A stretch of 64,000 nt of DNA, taken from the NCBI RefSeq assembly GCF_018294505.1, contig NC_057809.1:511826013-511890012 (forward strand), given 5' to 3'. The stretch comes from Triticum aestivum. Its lineage: Eukaryota > Streptophyta > Magnoliopsida > Poales > Poaceae. Of this stretch, positions 45,860 to 56,510 are shown piece after piece. The notes under the pieces are model-generated. The model saw only the letters and a program-made list of their open reading frames with translations, made no database searches and had not been told where the DNA came from. The translations under genes were made by a program, and so were the position numbers. How positions within the stretch are numbered: the stretch's first letter is position 1; each line of letters begins with the position of its first letter.

Positions 45860-46526
45860 TTTTTTTATTAGAAGTTCTTTCAGTATTCCATTGAGAATAA
45901 TTAAACATAATATTATCTAGGAGTTTAGTAGCATCTCCTAAAGTGATTTCCATAAAAGTGCCTCCCGCGGCCGAATCTAAAAGATTTCTAGAAGCAAAAT
46001 TCAATACAGCATAATTTTTTTGTATAATCATCCATAGATTCAAACCATGAGTAGGGCAATTACGTATCATTAATTTCATTCTCTCCCAAGCTTGTGCAAC
46101 ATGTTCATGATCAAGTTGTTTAAAGTTCATTATATCGTTTCTAAGAGAGATGATCTTAGCGGGAGGAAAATACTTAGAGATAAAAGCATCTTTGCATTTG
46201 TTCCATGAATCAATACTATTCTTAGGCAAAGACGAAAACCAAGCTTTAGCACGATCTCTAAGTGAAAAAGGAAATAGCTTCAATTTAACGACATCATTAT
46301 TGACATCTTTTTTCTTTTGCATATCACATAAATCAACGAAGCTATTCAGATGAGTAGCGACATCTTCACTAGGAAGGCCAGCGAATTGATCTTTCATAAC
46401 AAAATTCAACAAAGCAGTATTAATTTCACAAGATTCAGCATCGGTAAGAGGAGCAATCAGAGTGCTAAGGAAATCATTATTATTGGTATTGGTGAAGTCA
46501 CACAATTTGGTAGCATCTTGAGCCAT
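45837..46526 (-). CDS. Sabrina/WHAM-1 gag (Athila-type capsid domain)
   Basis: The preferred start is the ATG at 46526 (MAQDATKLCDFTN). The frame is open further upstream, but that part is a serine/proline leader matching the untranslated leader of Sabrina/WHAM-2. Residues about 40-190 form the retrotransposon gag domain (FAGLPSEDVATHLNSFVD, LRDRAKAWFSSLP, FISKYFPPAK). The frame stops at 45837 because of a frame change at a run of seven A. Gag and protease would read together with one base fewer there. Confidence 0.88.
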   Translation of the reverse strand: MAQDATKLCDFTNTNNNDFLSTLIAPLTDAESCEINTALLNFVMKDQFAGLPSEDVATHLNSFVDLCDMQKKKDVNNDVVKLKLFPFSLRDRAKAWFSSLPKNSIDSWNKCKDAFISKYFPPAKIISLRNDIMNFKQLDHEHVAQAWERMKLMIRNCPTHGLNLWMIIQKNYAVLNFASRNLLDSAAGGTFMEITLGDATKLLDNIMFNYSQWNTERTSNKKSACDRRN

Positions 46527-46732
46527 CGCGACAAACAAGCAATCTAACACACGGGCAAACAAAAAGCAAGCGGGCAAAAAGAGGCAAAAAGAGAGGGATG
46601 ATAGAGAGAGAGGGCGAATAAAATGGCAAGGGTGAATTGGGGGAGAGGAAAACGAGAGGCAAATGGCAAATAATGTAATGCGAGAGATAGGGATTGTGAT
46701 GGGTACTTGGTATATTGACTTTTTGCATAGAC

Positions 46733-46750
46733 TCCCCGGCAACGGCGCCA
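46733..46750 (-). other. Sabrina/WHAM-1 primer-binding site
   Basis: The minus strand reads TGGCGCCGTTGCCGGGGA eleven bases inside the 5' LTR, a canonical Athila-lineage primer-binding site. Confidence 0.88.
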
Positions 46751-46761
46751 GAAATCCTTCT

Positions 46762-48268
46762 TGCTATGTCTTTAGCTTGCGTTGGTTTTCCCCGAAGAGG
46801 AAGGGATGATGCAGCAAAGTAGCGTAAGTATTTCCCTCAGTTTTTGAGAACCAAGGTATCAATCCAGTAGGAGCCCACACTCAAGTCCCTCGTACCTGCA
46901 CAAAGCGAGAGTGAGATCTGATAGATAGAATATTTTTTGGTATTTTTGATATAAAGATGCAAAGTAAAAAGTAAAGGCAAAGTAAATAGCAAAATAATAT
47001 AAAAGTGATGGAGATTGATATGATGAGAATAGACCTGGGGGCCATAGGTTTCACTAGTGGCTTCTCTCAAGAGCATAAGTATTCTACGGTGGGTGAATAA
47101 ATTACTGTTGAGCAATTGATAGAATTGTGCATAATTATGAGAATATCTAGGCATGATCATGTATATAGGCATCACGTCCGTGACAAGTAGATCGAAACGA
47201 TTCTGCATCTACTACTATTACTCCACTCATTGACCGCTATCCAACATGCATCTAGAGTATTAAGTTAAAAACAGAGTAACGCCTTAAGCAAGATGACATG
47301 ATGTAGAGAGATAAATTCATGCAATATGAAATAAACCCCATCTTGTTATCCTCGATGGCAATGATACAATACGTGCCTTGCTTCCCCTTCTGTCACTGGG
47401 TATGGACACCGCAAGATCGAACCCAAAGCTAAGCACTTCTCCCATGGCAAGAACTACCAATCTAGTTGGCCAAACCAAACGGATAATTCGAAGAGACTTG
47501 CAAAGATAACCAATCACACATAAAATAATTCAGAGAAGATTCAAATATTATTCATAGATAGACTTGATCATAAACCCACAATTCATCGATCTCAACAAAC
47601 ACACCGCAAAAAGAAGATTACATCGAATAGATCTCCATGAGAGAGGGGGAGAACTTTGTATTGAGATTCAAAGAGAGAGAAGAAGCCATCTAGCTACTAA
47701 CTATGGACCCGAAGGTCTGAGGTAAACTACTCACACTTCATCAGAGGGGCTAGGATGATGTAGAAGCCCTCCGTGATGACGGCCCTCTTCCGGCGGAGCT
47801 CCGGAACATGCCCCAAGATGGGATCTCGTGGATACAGAAAGTTGCGGCGATGGAATTAGGGTTTTGGCTCCTGTTTTGATCGTTTGGGGGTACGTGTGTA
47901 TATATAGGAGTAAGGAGTACGTCGTGGGAGCACCGAGGGGCCCACGAGGCAGGGGGCACGCCCTAGTGGGGGGCCCACCCTCGTGACCACCTCTTTGATC
48001 CCTTCTAGTAGGTTCCAAGTATCCTGGATCACGTTTGGCGAGAAAATCACGTTTCCGAAGATTTTATTCCGTTTGGACTCCGTTTGATATTCTGTTTATC
48101 CGAAACACTGAAATAGGCAAAAAAACAACAATTCTGGGTTGGGCCTCCGGTTAATAGGTTAGTCCCAAAAATAATATAAAAGTGGAAAATAAAGCCCAAT
48201 ATAGTCCAAAACAGTAGATAATATAGCATGGAGCAATCAAAAATTATAGATACGTGGGAGACGTATCA
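46762..48268 (-). repeat. Sabrina/WHAM-1 5' LTR (1507 bp)
   Basis: It matches 39998-41554 except for a deletion of about 57 bp near 46912 (AAAGCGA joined to GAGTGAG). The minus-strand TATATATACACACG core lies near 47892-47905. Confidence 0.92.
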
Positions 48269-49592
48269 CATAACTTGCACCCCATGCATCTGTGTTCCTC
48301 TTTGTCGACCGTCAAGTACCTATGACCGAAGACCAAGTACGGATACGCCAAGTACCACGACTTCGCCTCTTGCTCGACAAGTACCGCACCAGACGCCAAG
48401 TACCAGAACATTGAAGACCCGCCAAGTTCATCTACGTGCATGTACGACTACACATCCGGGATGCATCGAGTACCTCTACGGAAGACTTGAACGTCTACGA
48501 AGCGTGTACGACGACCGTTGCCGAACACCGTCGACGTGTACGGCTAAAATGTGAACGTGTACCCGACGACCCCGGAGACCTATGTTGCGCCAAGTACCCA
48601 CTCGTTGACCCGAACATCTACAGGAAAACGTGTACCACTACCGTCAAGGACCAATAGTACCACTACTTCTACTACCATTGCGGAACGTCTACTTCCTCTA
48701 CTTTGCATTGAACCCGAACCATCTCGTTTGCATGCTTCGAAGGTATAACCCCGAGACGACGTCCGTGAACGAATTCTTGCGATATTTGAGATGCTCGTGT
48801 TTGCACCGTGTCCAAATTGTCACTCGTTTCCTTGTCACCAACTCGTGGGACACCCGGAATCCGAGATCACCCCACCATTCTTGCATGACACGCTCCTTTC
48901 ACTTTTCCTTTTTCACCGGTATCTCCATGAGCTACCGGAACCGATATGTTGCGTGGCATCATTTTCGGATTCGTTGTCGTGGCACCCCTTTCGTTTCTGC
49001 CACGATGACAAATGCTTCATAATATGCTCATGTCAACTTTTAATAAAAACTGCATAAAACTTGCATATGTCATTCGCATCATGATAATAACATTTAAATG
49101 TTTAAAATTGTTATTAAAAGTTGTTGTCTGTTATGGGGATTTACCGGAATTGTTGTCTGTTATTTGCCATTCGCATCATGATAATAACATTCCGGTAAAT
49201 CCCCATAAGTAAACAAAAACCGTTTCGTTTGTGCACTTTGCCATGCCATGCCTCTTTAAACCGGACATGCATCATACTTGGTTGTGCATCATGCCATGTT
49301 TATGTGGTGGTTGTTTACTATGTTGTTTGCTTCTTTCCGGTGTTGCTTCTTCGGGTTAGTTCCGATAACGTCGCGTTTATGAGGATCCGTTCGACTACGT
49401 CCGTTTGTCTTCTTCATGGACTCGTTCTTCTTCCTTGTGGGATCTCAGGCAAGATGACCATACCCTCGAAATTACTTCTATCTTTGCTTGCTAGTTGCTC
49501 ACTCTTTTGCTATGCCGCGATACCTACCACTTGCTATATCATGCCTCCCATATTGCCATGTCAAGCCTCTAACCCACCTTTCCTAGCAAACC
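48269..49592 (+). mobile_element. LARD-1 LTR, second part, ending at an inverted junction
   Basis: After the duplicated CATAA the LTR resumes. It includes a tract dense in CAAGTACC/GTACCACT phrases (48310-48660) and a locally scrambled AT-rich section (49020-49205). It is collinear, in inverse orientation, with 49915-51400. At 49588-49592 (AAACC) it joins LARD-2 sequence that belongs further along the LTR in the opposite direction. Confidence 0.78.
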
Positions 49593-51400
49593 AAGGTTGG
49601 GCCTCGCTGGAGGAGTTTTATTCAAAGCAAACTGTCAAGGGGTTCCCATAACACCCAACCGCGTAAGGGACGCAAAATCAAGGAACATAATACCGGTATG
49701 ACGGAAACTAGGGCAGCAAGAGTGGAACAAAACACTAGGCATAAGGTCGAGCCTTCCACCCTTTACCAAGTATATAGGTGCATTAAAGTAAATAAAATAT
49801 AATAATGATATCCCAACAATATCCATGTTCCAACATGGAACAAACTTCATTTTCTCCTGTAGCTAGCAACACTATAAGAGGGGCTGAGCAAAAGTGGTAA
49901 CATAGCCAAACAACGGTTTGCTAGGAAAGGTGGGTTAGAGGCTTGACATGGCAATACGGGAGGCATGATATAGCAAGTGGTAGGTATCGCGGCATAGAAA
50001 AATAGCGAACAAGTATCAAGCAAAGATAGGAGTGATTTCGAGGGTATGGTCATCTTGCCTGAGATCCCGCAAGGAAGAAGAACGAGTCCATGAAGAAGAC
50101 AAACGGACGTAGTCGAACGGATCCTCACAAACGCGGCGTTATTGGAACTGACCCGAGGAAGCATCACCGGAAAGAAGCAAACAACATGGTATACAACCAT
50201 CAGAAAAACATGGCATGATGCACAAGCAATTATGATGCATGTCCGGTTTAAGGAGGCATGGCATGGCAAAGTGCACAAACAATACTACAAATTAAGTGGA
50301 GCTCAATATGCAACTCCGTTGCATATTGGCGAAACACCACATTCAAGTTATTTAGTTCTCTCCCGTTTATGTACCCAACAATTTTAAATGTTGGTAAACA
50401 TGTCAAGAGGAGAAACATGAGAATAATACACAGTTAGGCATTTTAAATGAGGCCGGAAACATCAAACAACAATTCCGTTAAATCCTCATGTGCATTTAGC
50501 AATATAATGCAAACAACAATTTTAACCATTTTAAATGTTATTATCATGATGTGAATGACATGTGCAAGTTTTATGCAGTATTTATGAAAATGTTGACATG
50601 ATAAGATGTGAGGCATTTGTCATCGTGGCGGAAACGGAAGGGGTGCCGGGCAACGAATCCGAAAATGATGCCACGACAACATTCCGACGATCCGGTAGCT
50701 CACAGGGATACCGGTGCAAAAGGAAGTGGGTGTGAGTGCGCCATGCAAGAATGGTGGGGTGGTCCCGGATACCGGGTTTCCACGAGTCGGCGACAAGGAA
50801 ACAAGTGACAATGTGCGACGAACAAGTCAGGCACGGTGCAAACACGGGGATCTCATACCACACACAACATTCGTCCAAGGCGGTCGTCTCGACGTCGTAC
50901 CTTTGAAGCGTGCCTTTCCGGACGGTTCGGGTTCGGTGTAAAGTAGAGGAAGTAGACGTTCTCGCGACGGTCGTGGAGGTAGTGGTACACGTTTTGTAGC
51001 CGTTCAAGTCATCGGTAGAGGAACTTGACACTTGCATTACACGGGGCAACTAGGGTCTTCGGACTTGCCGGACTCGGTTCCTATGACGATAGTGGTACAA
51101 GGAACTTGTGTTCCGGTCGTGTAGTCGTACTCGAGGTGGTCTTGGCGAAACCGAGGCCAACGGTGTACTTGGCGTAATCCGAGTCGATGGTAGTTGTACA
51201 AGGCAACCTTGGTCGAACTTGGAGGGACCTCGGTAGTCGTTCCCATTCATCTTGATACTTTTGGCGCCATCTTGGTCTTGGCGACGGTAGTGGTACTTCC
51301 ATGTAGACAGCCGCGGAACTTGATGCATCATCCTATGTAGTCGTACTCGGTGTCCTCGGGGTATCTGCGGTAGTCATACTCGAATCGGTTCTTGACGAAT
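48274..51400. repeat. Large imperfect inverted repeat formed by LARD-1 and LARD-2 LTRs
   Basis: The left arm (48274-49592, plus) and right arm (49915 to about 51300-51400, minus) are versions of the same LTR segment. They appear above 90% similar by eye over the inner few hundred bases, with an unpaired 322-bp centre (49593-49914). The right arm's LTR continues to 52793. Not a DNA-transposon TIR: both arms are retroelement LTR interiors. Confidence 0.85.
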
Positions 51401-52793
51401 CCTGGACGGTCTTGGCGGTTCTAGAGCAGAGCTAGCGCAGAGGCGAACGAGGCCGCTGGGACTTGAGCTATGTGTCACGTGCGGCCGCTGCCGAAAGTGA
51501 CCCACACCGACGTGGTCAACACGGGCTCGCGCGGCCTCCTGCGGGACTTGGCGAACAACACAGAAGCAGGGCAGCGGCGATGCTGCTCTTGCGGTGGAGG
51601 TCAAGACCGATGGGGACGGGGCACCGGAGTTGGGTCCGACCGTGACCTCGCCGGATCTTGGGGCGAACAACGGAGGCGGAGGACTTGGAGCTCCGGACGT
51701 CAATGCAACTGGAGCACGGGGAGGCGAAGCAGGCGGGAGCAGAGGAGAGGCAGAGGCGCCGGGCTCCGGCGACAGGATGGACGATGGCGACAGGGGCAGC
51801 GCGGGACGCCGAACCGAAGAGCGGGCATCGCTCGACGGCAGGGCCGGCACTGGTCGTGGCTGTCGGAGGGAGATCGGGTGCGAGCGTCGGAGACGGATGC
51901 TCGCGGCAGGAGGGGATCGGGTCGAGGCGCGATGGAAGGAGGGGCCGGCGCGGGATCCGGGCAGCAAAGGGAGAAGGGCCACGGATCGGGAGGCACGGGC
52001 GTGCGCTCCTCTCTGGTGCATTGCGTGAGTGGTGGCGGCGCTGAGGAAATGAATGGGAGGAGGAGGGAACGAGAGAAGGGGTGCACAATCAGGATTGGGG
52101 AGTCGGTTGGGCTAGGTTTTGCCAACGGGCGGCTGGGCCTTGGCCTTGGGCCGCACTGGTCGTTGGCAGGCCCAGGTGGGCTGTCTCTCCTCTCTCCATT
52201 CTTTTCCATTTTAAAACAAAACAGAGAAAGAGAAGGAAAAGAACGAGAAGGTAGGGGTAGAATCTGGGCATGGGGATAATTTTTACGGACTCGTAAAAAT
52301 GTGCATGGTCCATGAAAAATAGGAGAGGTAAGATTGAAAGATGTAATTCAAACTCATTTGAATTTAATTCAAATGGGTTTGAACTAGGACTTGGTTTTAG
52401 AAGTGTCCAAAAATGTTTGGATTTTTGGTGGAGCTCCGGAAAATGGAGAAAAGATCTATAGCAAAGTTAGAGGCCAAGAGTTGTGATAACAAAGACATTG
52501 GGATTTTTGCAAGTGTGTTAAGGTGAATTCCAAAATAGTGGAATATTTAATATAGCTCCCTAATATCGGGAGGATATGTTATAAAGAGAATCCCCATGTG
52601 AATTCCCTCAGTTTAAATGGACCGAAGATCCATGTGGTTTATTTATTTGAGTTGCAAAGATTAATGACATGATGGCATGATGACATGATGCAATGCACAT
52701 GATGCAAAGATGAATGCAACAGACAAAACAATTCACACAACGAATCTCGGAAATCCTGGAAGGCATTTGAAGCTCCGGTCTTGGGGCATCACA
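49593..52793 (-). mobile_element. LARD-2 3' LTR, truncated at the inverted junction
   Basis: The minus strand starts TGTGATGCCCCAAGACCG at 52793, preceded by a GTAGTGGTGGAG purine-rich tract. The section 49593-50843 matches 57304-58554 of the same element's 5' LTR almost base for base. A GC-rich block (51420-52160) gives long but domain-free frames on both strands. About 1.4 kb of the LTR end (the part including 55888-57300 in the other copy) is missing here. Confidence 0.82.
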
Positions 52794-55700
52794 ACACTCC
52801 ACCACTACGAGAGGATCTCGTCCCGAGATCTAGGATGGCACCGGATAGAAAACGGAAGAGGAAGAGGTAAAACAAAGTTGCTTCTTTGACAAAAGAGTGA
52901 AACCAACCAACCTTGAGAGGTTAAACAAATTGAAAGGAGGAATCCAACAAATATGCAAGAAGTTGAAAACACTTCGCTATAAAAGAGGATAAGGAACATT
53001 ACGAGAATCTTGAAGTTTGAAAAACATGAGAAAAAAAGGGTTGCAATGGACAAGAAGTACATGCAAGCACTCCGGTTGAAATGAGATGTACGAGGAACGA
53101 TAAGGATCAATTACGACAGCACTCCGGTTGGAAATGGAAGGAATTGAACATGATCTTGACAAAACAAGATGATGTTCCAGAGGCATTGTGATGTTGCTCT
53201 CTTTGAACAATTGCTTGCTTTAGATCGACGAGGAGATGAAAAACTTCTTCCGCCGAGAGGATAGGAGAAAACTTGGATCATATATAAGCACCATAATAGC
53301 AACATTCATTAGGGAAAGCTTTAGGTGAAATATCACCCAATATAACTCCAATGAAGAGATTATTGGGTTAAAAAGATCTTTCGAACGAAATAAAAATGAT
53401 GGGTTTAAAATATCTCATTCCTGACAACTTGTGAATCCTGAAACACGAAGGGAAATTGTCAAGAGTGACATAACACCACCTGAAAAGATAAGGTAGAAGG
53501 AATTGCACTTCGGAATGCAAGATGAAGAATACTTGAGCTCCTCTGAAAAGAATCTCAATGAACACTTCAAGAAGGAATTAAATCCTTGATGAACCACCAT
53601 GTAGAACCTTCGTGAGAACTCCGGAAAAAGTATGAAGCAGTTGAAACGAGAATTTAATCATCGTGAACAAACTCTGGAAGAATGAATCAATCACTTGAAT
53701 GAAGTAAGAATAAGAATTATGTTATGCATATCCTTCACTAATTTAAATTGATGCCAAGCAACAGATTTGGCATATTACTTATTCTCATAGAAATGATTAA
53801 GATAGATATAGCGCCAACTTGAAGAGGCCTTCAACGAACCACCGGTAGGATTTGGAAGCAATCAATGAATTGATATGAAAACGAAGGAAGAGGAAACTTG
53901 AAGAAACCACCGTAAGAATTGAAAATGAATGAAGAAAAGATAAGGAAACTCCGGGAAGAATTAGAAGATGAACGAAGATACTTGAGAGAATTTAGGTACA
54001 AGTTGACGAAGAGATCCTGAGCTGGTTAGATCATACTTGAATGATGCACCGGTATGATTTGGAGAACGAGAGCTGACATTTGAAATGAATAATTCTGAGA
54101 TGATGGGCTCCGGGGAATCAAACTGAAAAAGACTCCTGAAATGCTCCGGATGGGTGAAAAGAATTCTCACAATCGAAAACAATTATGAGAGGATGGCATC
54201 AAGCTAGAACCATGAATCTTCAAGAGAACGGATATGATTGCACAGAAACTGTTCTTCGGTCTTCAAATGTTGAGAATGATGACGAGAACCACGACTAAGA
54301 ATTGTTGAGGCACTCCAGAATAAAGAAGAATATAAAGGTTGAATCAACAATGAAAAGAATTTGAAAGATCTTGGAGAAAGACATATGACCTATGATAATC
54401 CATTCTTACGTCAAACTTGGAGAAGAATTTGATAGTAGCTCCGGAAAATAAGAAGAGTTAGGTAAGATCCTGGGAAAAGACCAGTGGGTTAGGGCCCACT
54501 CAAAAGAAACACCATTGAACGATTACTTGAAAGGGAGATTGCGCCGGTTAAATTAAATGGTTTGAAGCTTGAACGAATGCAGAGTGGAAACATGAATCTT
54601 TGAGATATCTTCAGCACTCCGGAACAATTGAATACAAGCGGGGAATGAATATGAGGTGGACTGGCATGGGAAAAGCATTTGAAACGAGGAAAAGGATGTG
54701 ATCGACAAGGCTTGACTTGAATCCAACAGAGAAGAAAGAGAACGGAGAATGATGAACTTGAAGCTTTGTTAGTACCTTCCTAAGAATCACCGGATAAGAA
54801 TATTGATGGAAAAGAATGGAGAGACTTCCCATAAATAGAAGGATACTGATTAAGACATCTGATTCCTTGAAGAAAAAGGGTGGGAGGGCAGGAAAAACAA
54901 GGATAACTTTGGACGGATGAAACAAACACCGTTGAGAAACTTAGAATTGATCTTGCGGATGTTGAAATGATCGGATCCACTTGAAGAGAAGAACACCGGT
55001 TGAAAAGGATTGACATGACAATCTCGATTATTAGGAAGGATTAGTATTCACATAGAAATATGAGAACACCGCTTAGGAAAAGGTATGGATTCAACACTTG
55101 ACATTGAAGCAACTCGAATACCACAACAAAAACAAAAAAACAAAGGATTGGCTTGCAGCATAAGCCGAAAACAAACATATGATAGACCCCATATCGTATC
55201 ATGTGTTTGTTGGAAGGATATTCTACGTGATACTTGAATTCCCACTTATAAACTCCCGAAATTTTCTGGTTATGCAATTAGGTGTTGGGGATACAGGGGA
55301 AGCATAATATCTTGCCCAAAACTAACAAATCCTACATCCAGCTGTATCCATCCTTCAACACATAACCAAGAAACCTTCAGAAATCTTGTACCTCAACCTT
55401 CGAAAAGCATCCGTTATACGAGTTATGGCAATACTCCCGAACTCCCCCCCCCAGTACTGGGTGGCGTTGAGGTCATCTCACCAACAACTGCATAAAAGAG
55501 ATTTTCGATGTCAGCGAACTCAGGTATTCCAGAACTGCAACGATAAAATTGTGACGACAACACCTCAGAGCTCAACTTCCCGGGACACTGCCACAACCCC
55601 TAAATGTTAGGAGGCACCAAGAAGAATGTTCTCATCACAAAACCATCAGAACGATTCCAAGATACCCGCGTGATCCTAAATTTCTTTCGTGAAATTTTAG

Positions 55701-55871
55701 GAGAGAAGAGTCAAAACTCTACGTCAGGAGGCCTCACCAGAGCGACGAAGGGACTGAGGAGTAAAAAGAATCCTACTCTCTGATATATATAATCCTAAGA
55801 CTCAAAACATTTTGTTCTAGACTCAACAACGTCAGCGATTCGATCAAGCAGGGGGCTCCTAAGTCGGGGAA
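52794..55871 (-). other. LARD-2 non-coding interior (3.1 kb)
   Basis: Between the polypurine-like tract and the primer-binding site there is no coding frame. The plus strand is purine-rich. It carries reiterated (A/G)CTCCGG(A/G)A(A/G)(G/A)AAT and CACCGGTA(T/G)GATTTGGA phrases (near 53619, 53667, 53838, 53908, 53947, 54040, 54442 and 54608). A GATCTCG-TCC-CGAGATC hairpin lies near 52815-52831. LTR length (about 4.6 kb inferred) and interior size are close to those published for LARDs. Confidence 0.75.
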
Positions 55872-55884
55872 GGCTCTGATACCA
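55872..55884 (-). other. LARD-2 primer-binding site
   Basis: The minus strand reads TGGTATCAGAGCC, the initiator tRNA-Met type site, three bases after an LTR ending GGGTGTTACA. It fixes LARD-2 as minus-strand and places its 5' LTR at 55888 and rightward. Confidence 0.88.
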
Positions 55885-55887
55885 ACT

Positions 55888-56510
55888 TGTAACACCCACA
55901 ATGCGGCTATATCTCCCACGTGTCGGGGCACGACTTAGAGGCATAGCCGCATGGTAGGAATGTCGCAAGAGGGGTAATCTTTACACATCCCATGTACTGA
56001 ATAAGAAAGGGATAAAGAGTCGGCTTACAATCGCCACTCCACACAATACATAAATATATCATACATCATCCAGAATACAAACAAGGTCCGACTACGGAAC
56101 CAAAATAAAGAAAGACCACCCCAAATGCTAGATCACTGATCGTCCCAACTAGGCACCACTACTGATCAACAAGAAACGAAACAAAACAACGATCAAGATC
56201 TTCATCGAGCTCCCACTTGAGCTGGGTTGCGTCATCTGCACTGGTATGTGATGGCCTGGCTTATTAGGGATGATAGACTACTCATATCAATAAGGAATTC
56301 CTTCTTTTCCGGGAGCCCATTCAGACAGAACTCCAAAGTTAAGCGTGCTCAGCTTGGAGTAGTGTCAGGATGGGTGACCGACCGGGAAGTTTCTCTCGGG
56401 TGCACATGAGTGAGGACAAAGTGCGCAGAAAAGACTAGTATTAATCTGTGGGGCCAGTCTAGATCCCGCCAGGAGTAACGACCACCGGTGGGTGTGTCCG
56501 GGGCGTTACA
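55888..56510 (+). mobile_element. 623-bp LTR-like module bounded by TGTAACACCC and GGGCGTTACA, carrying 5S rRNA sequence
   Basis: The ends are near-perfect inverted copies of each other. To the left is the antisense primer site of LARD-2; to the right (56511) the plus strand reads TGGTATCATCGGCACC, a second primer-binding-like site facing the other way. A 5S-derived block lies inside in plus orientation. The layout resembles Cassandra TRIM LTRs, which begin TGTAACACCC, carry 5S sequence and precede a tRNA-Met primer site. The module is longer than Cassandra LTRs and sits at the end of a LARD LTR. Confidence 0.6.
56308..56404 (+). rRNA. 5S rRNA-derived sequence (partial, diverged)
   Basis: It matches plant 5S from about the middle onward: ACTCC(A)AAGTTAAGCGTGCT, then GGAGTAGT, AGGATGGGTGACC and GGGAAGT. 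Control box A (AAGTTAAGCGTGCT, 56336-56349) and box C (AGGATGGGTGACC, 56367-56379) are intact, while the intermediate element (TGGGCGAG in true 5S) is changed to CAGCTTGG. The 5' third is missing or displaced, so this is not a working 5S gene. Pol III factor binding is possible but unproven. Confidence 0.85.

Larger units (their letters stand above)
39998..48268 (-). mobile_element. Sabrina/WHAM-1: complete Athila-lineage element with gag-protease only
   Basis: The perfect target duplication CATAA (39993-39997 and 48269-48273) flanks this 8.27-kb element. LTRs are 1557 and 1507 bp, the primer-binding site is TGGCGCCGTTGCCGGGGA, and a polypurine tract is present. Coding capacity ends with protease at 44450. 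The remaining 2.9 kb to the 3' LTR has no RT, RNase H or integrase. It must have been mobilised by a related full element. Confidence 0.93.

Noticed and set aside
48274..51400. Terminal inverted repeats of a large DNA transposon
   Set aside because: Both arms are interiors of the same retroelement LTR type, with no target duplication or transposase; a rearrangement junction explains it better.
51374..52279. Overlapping 190-270 codon frames on both strands in the GC block of LARD-2
   Set aside because: Same reason: LTR interior, composition-driven, no conserved motif or start context.
56308..56404. A functional 5S rRNA gene
   Set aside because: The 5' third is missing or displaced and the intermediate element is altered; it is not in a tandem 5S array with spacer.
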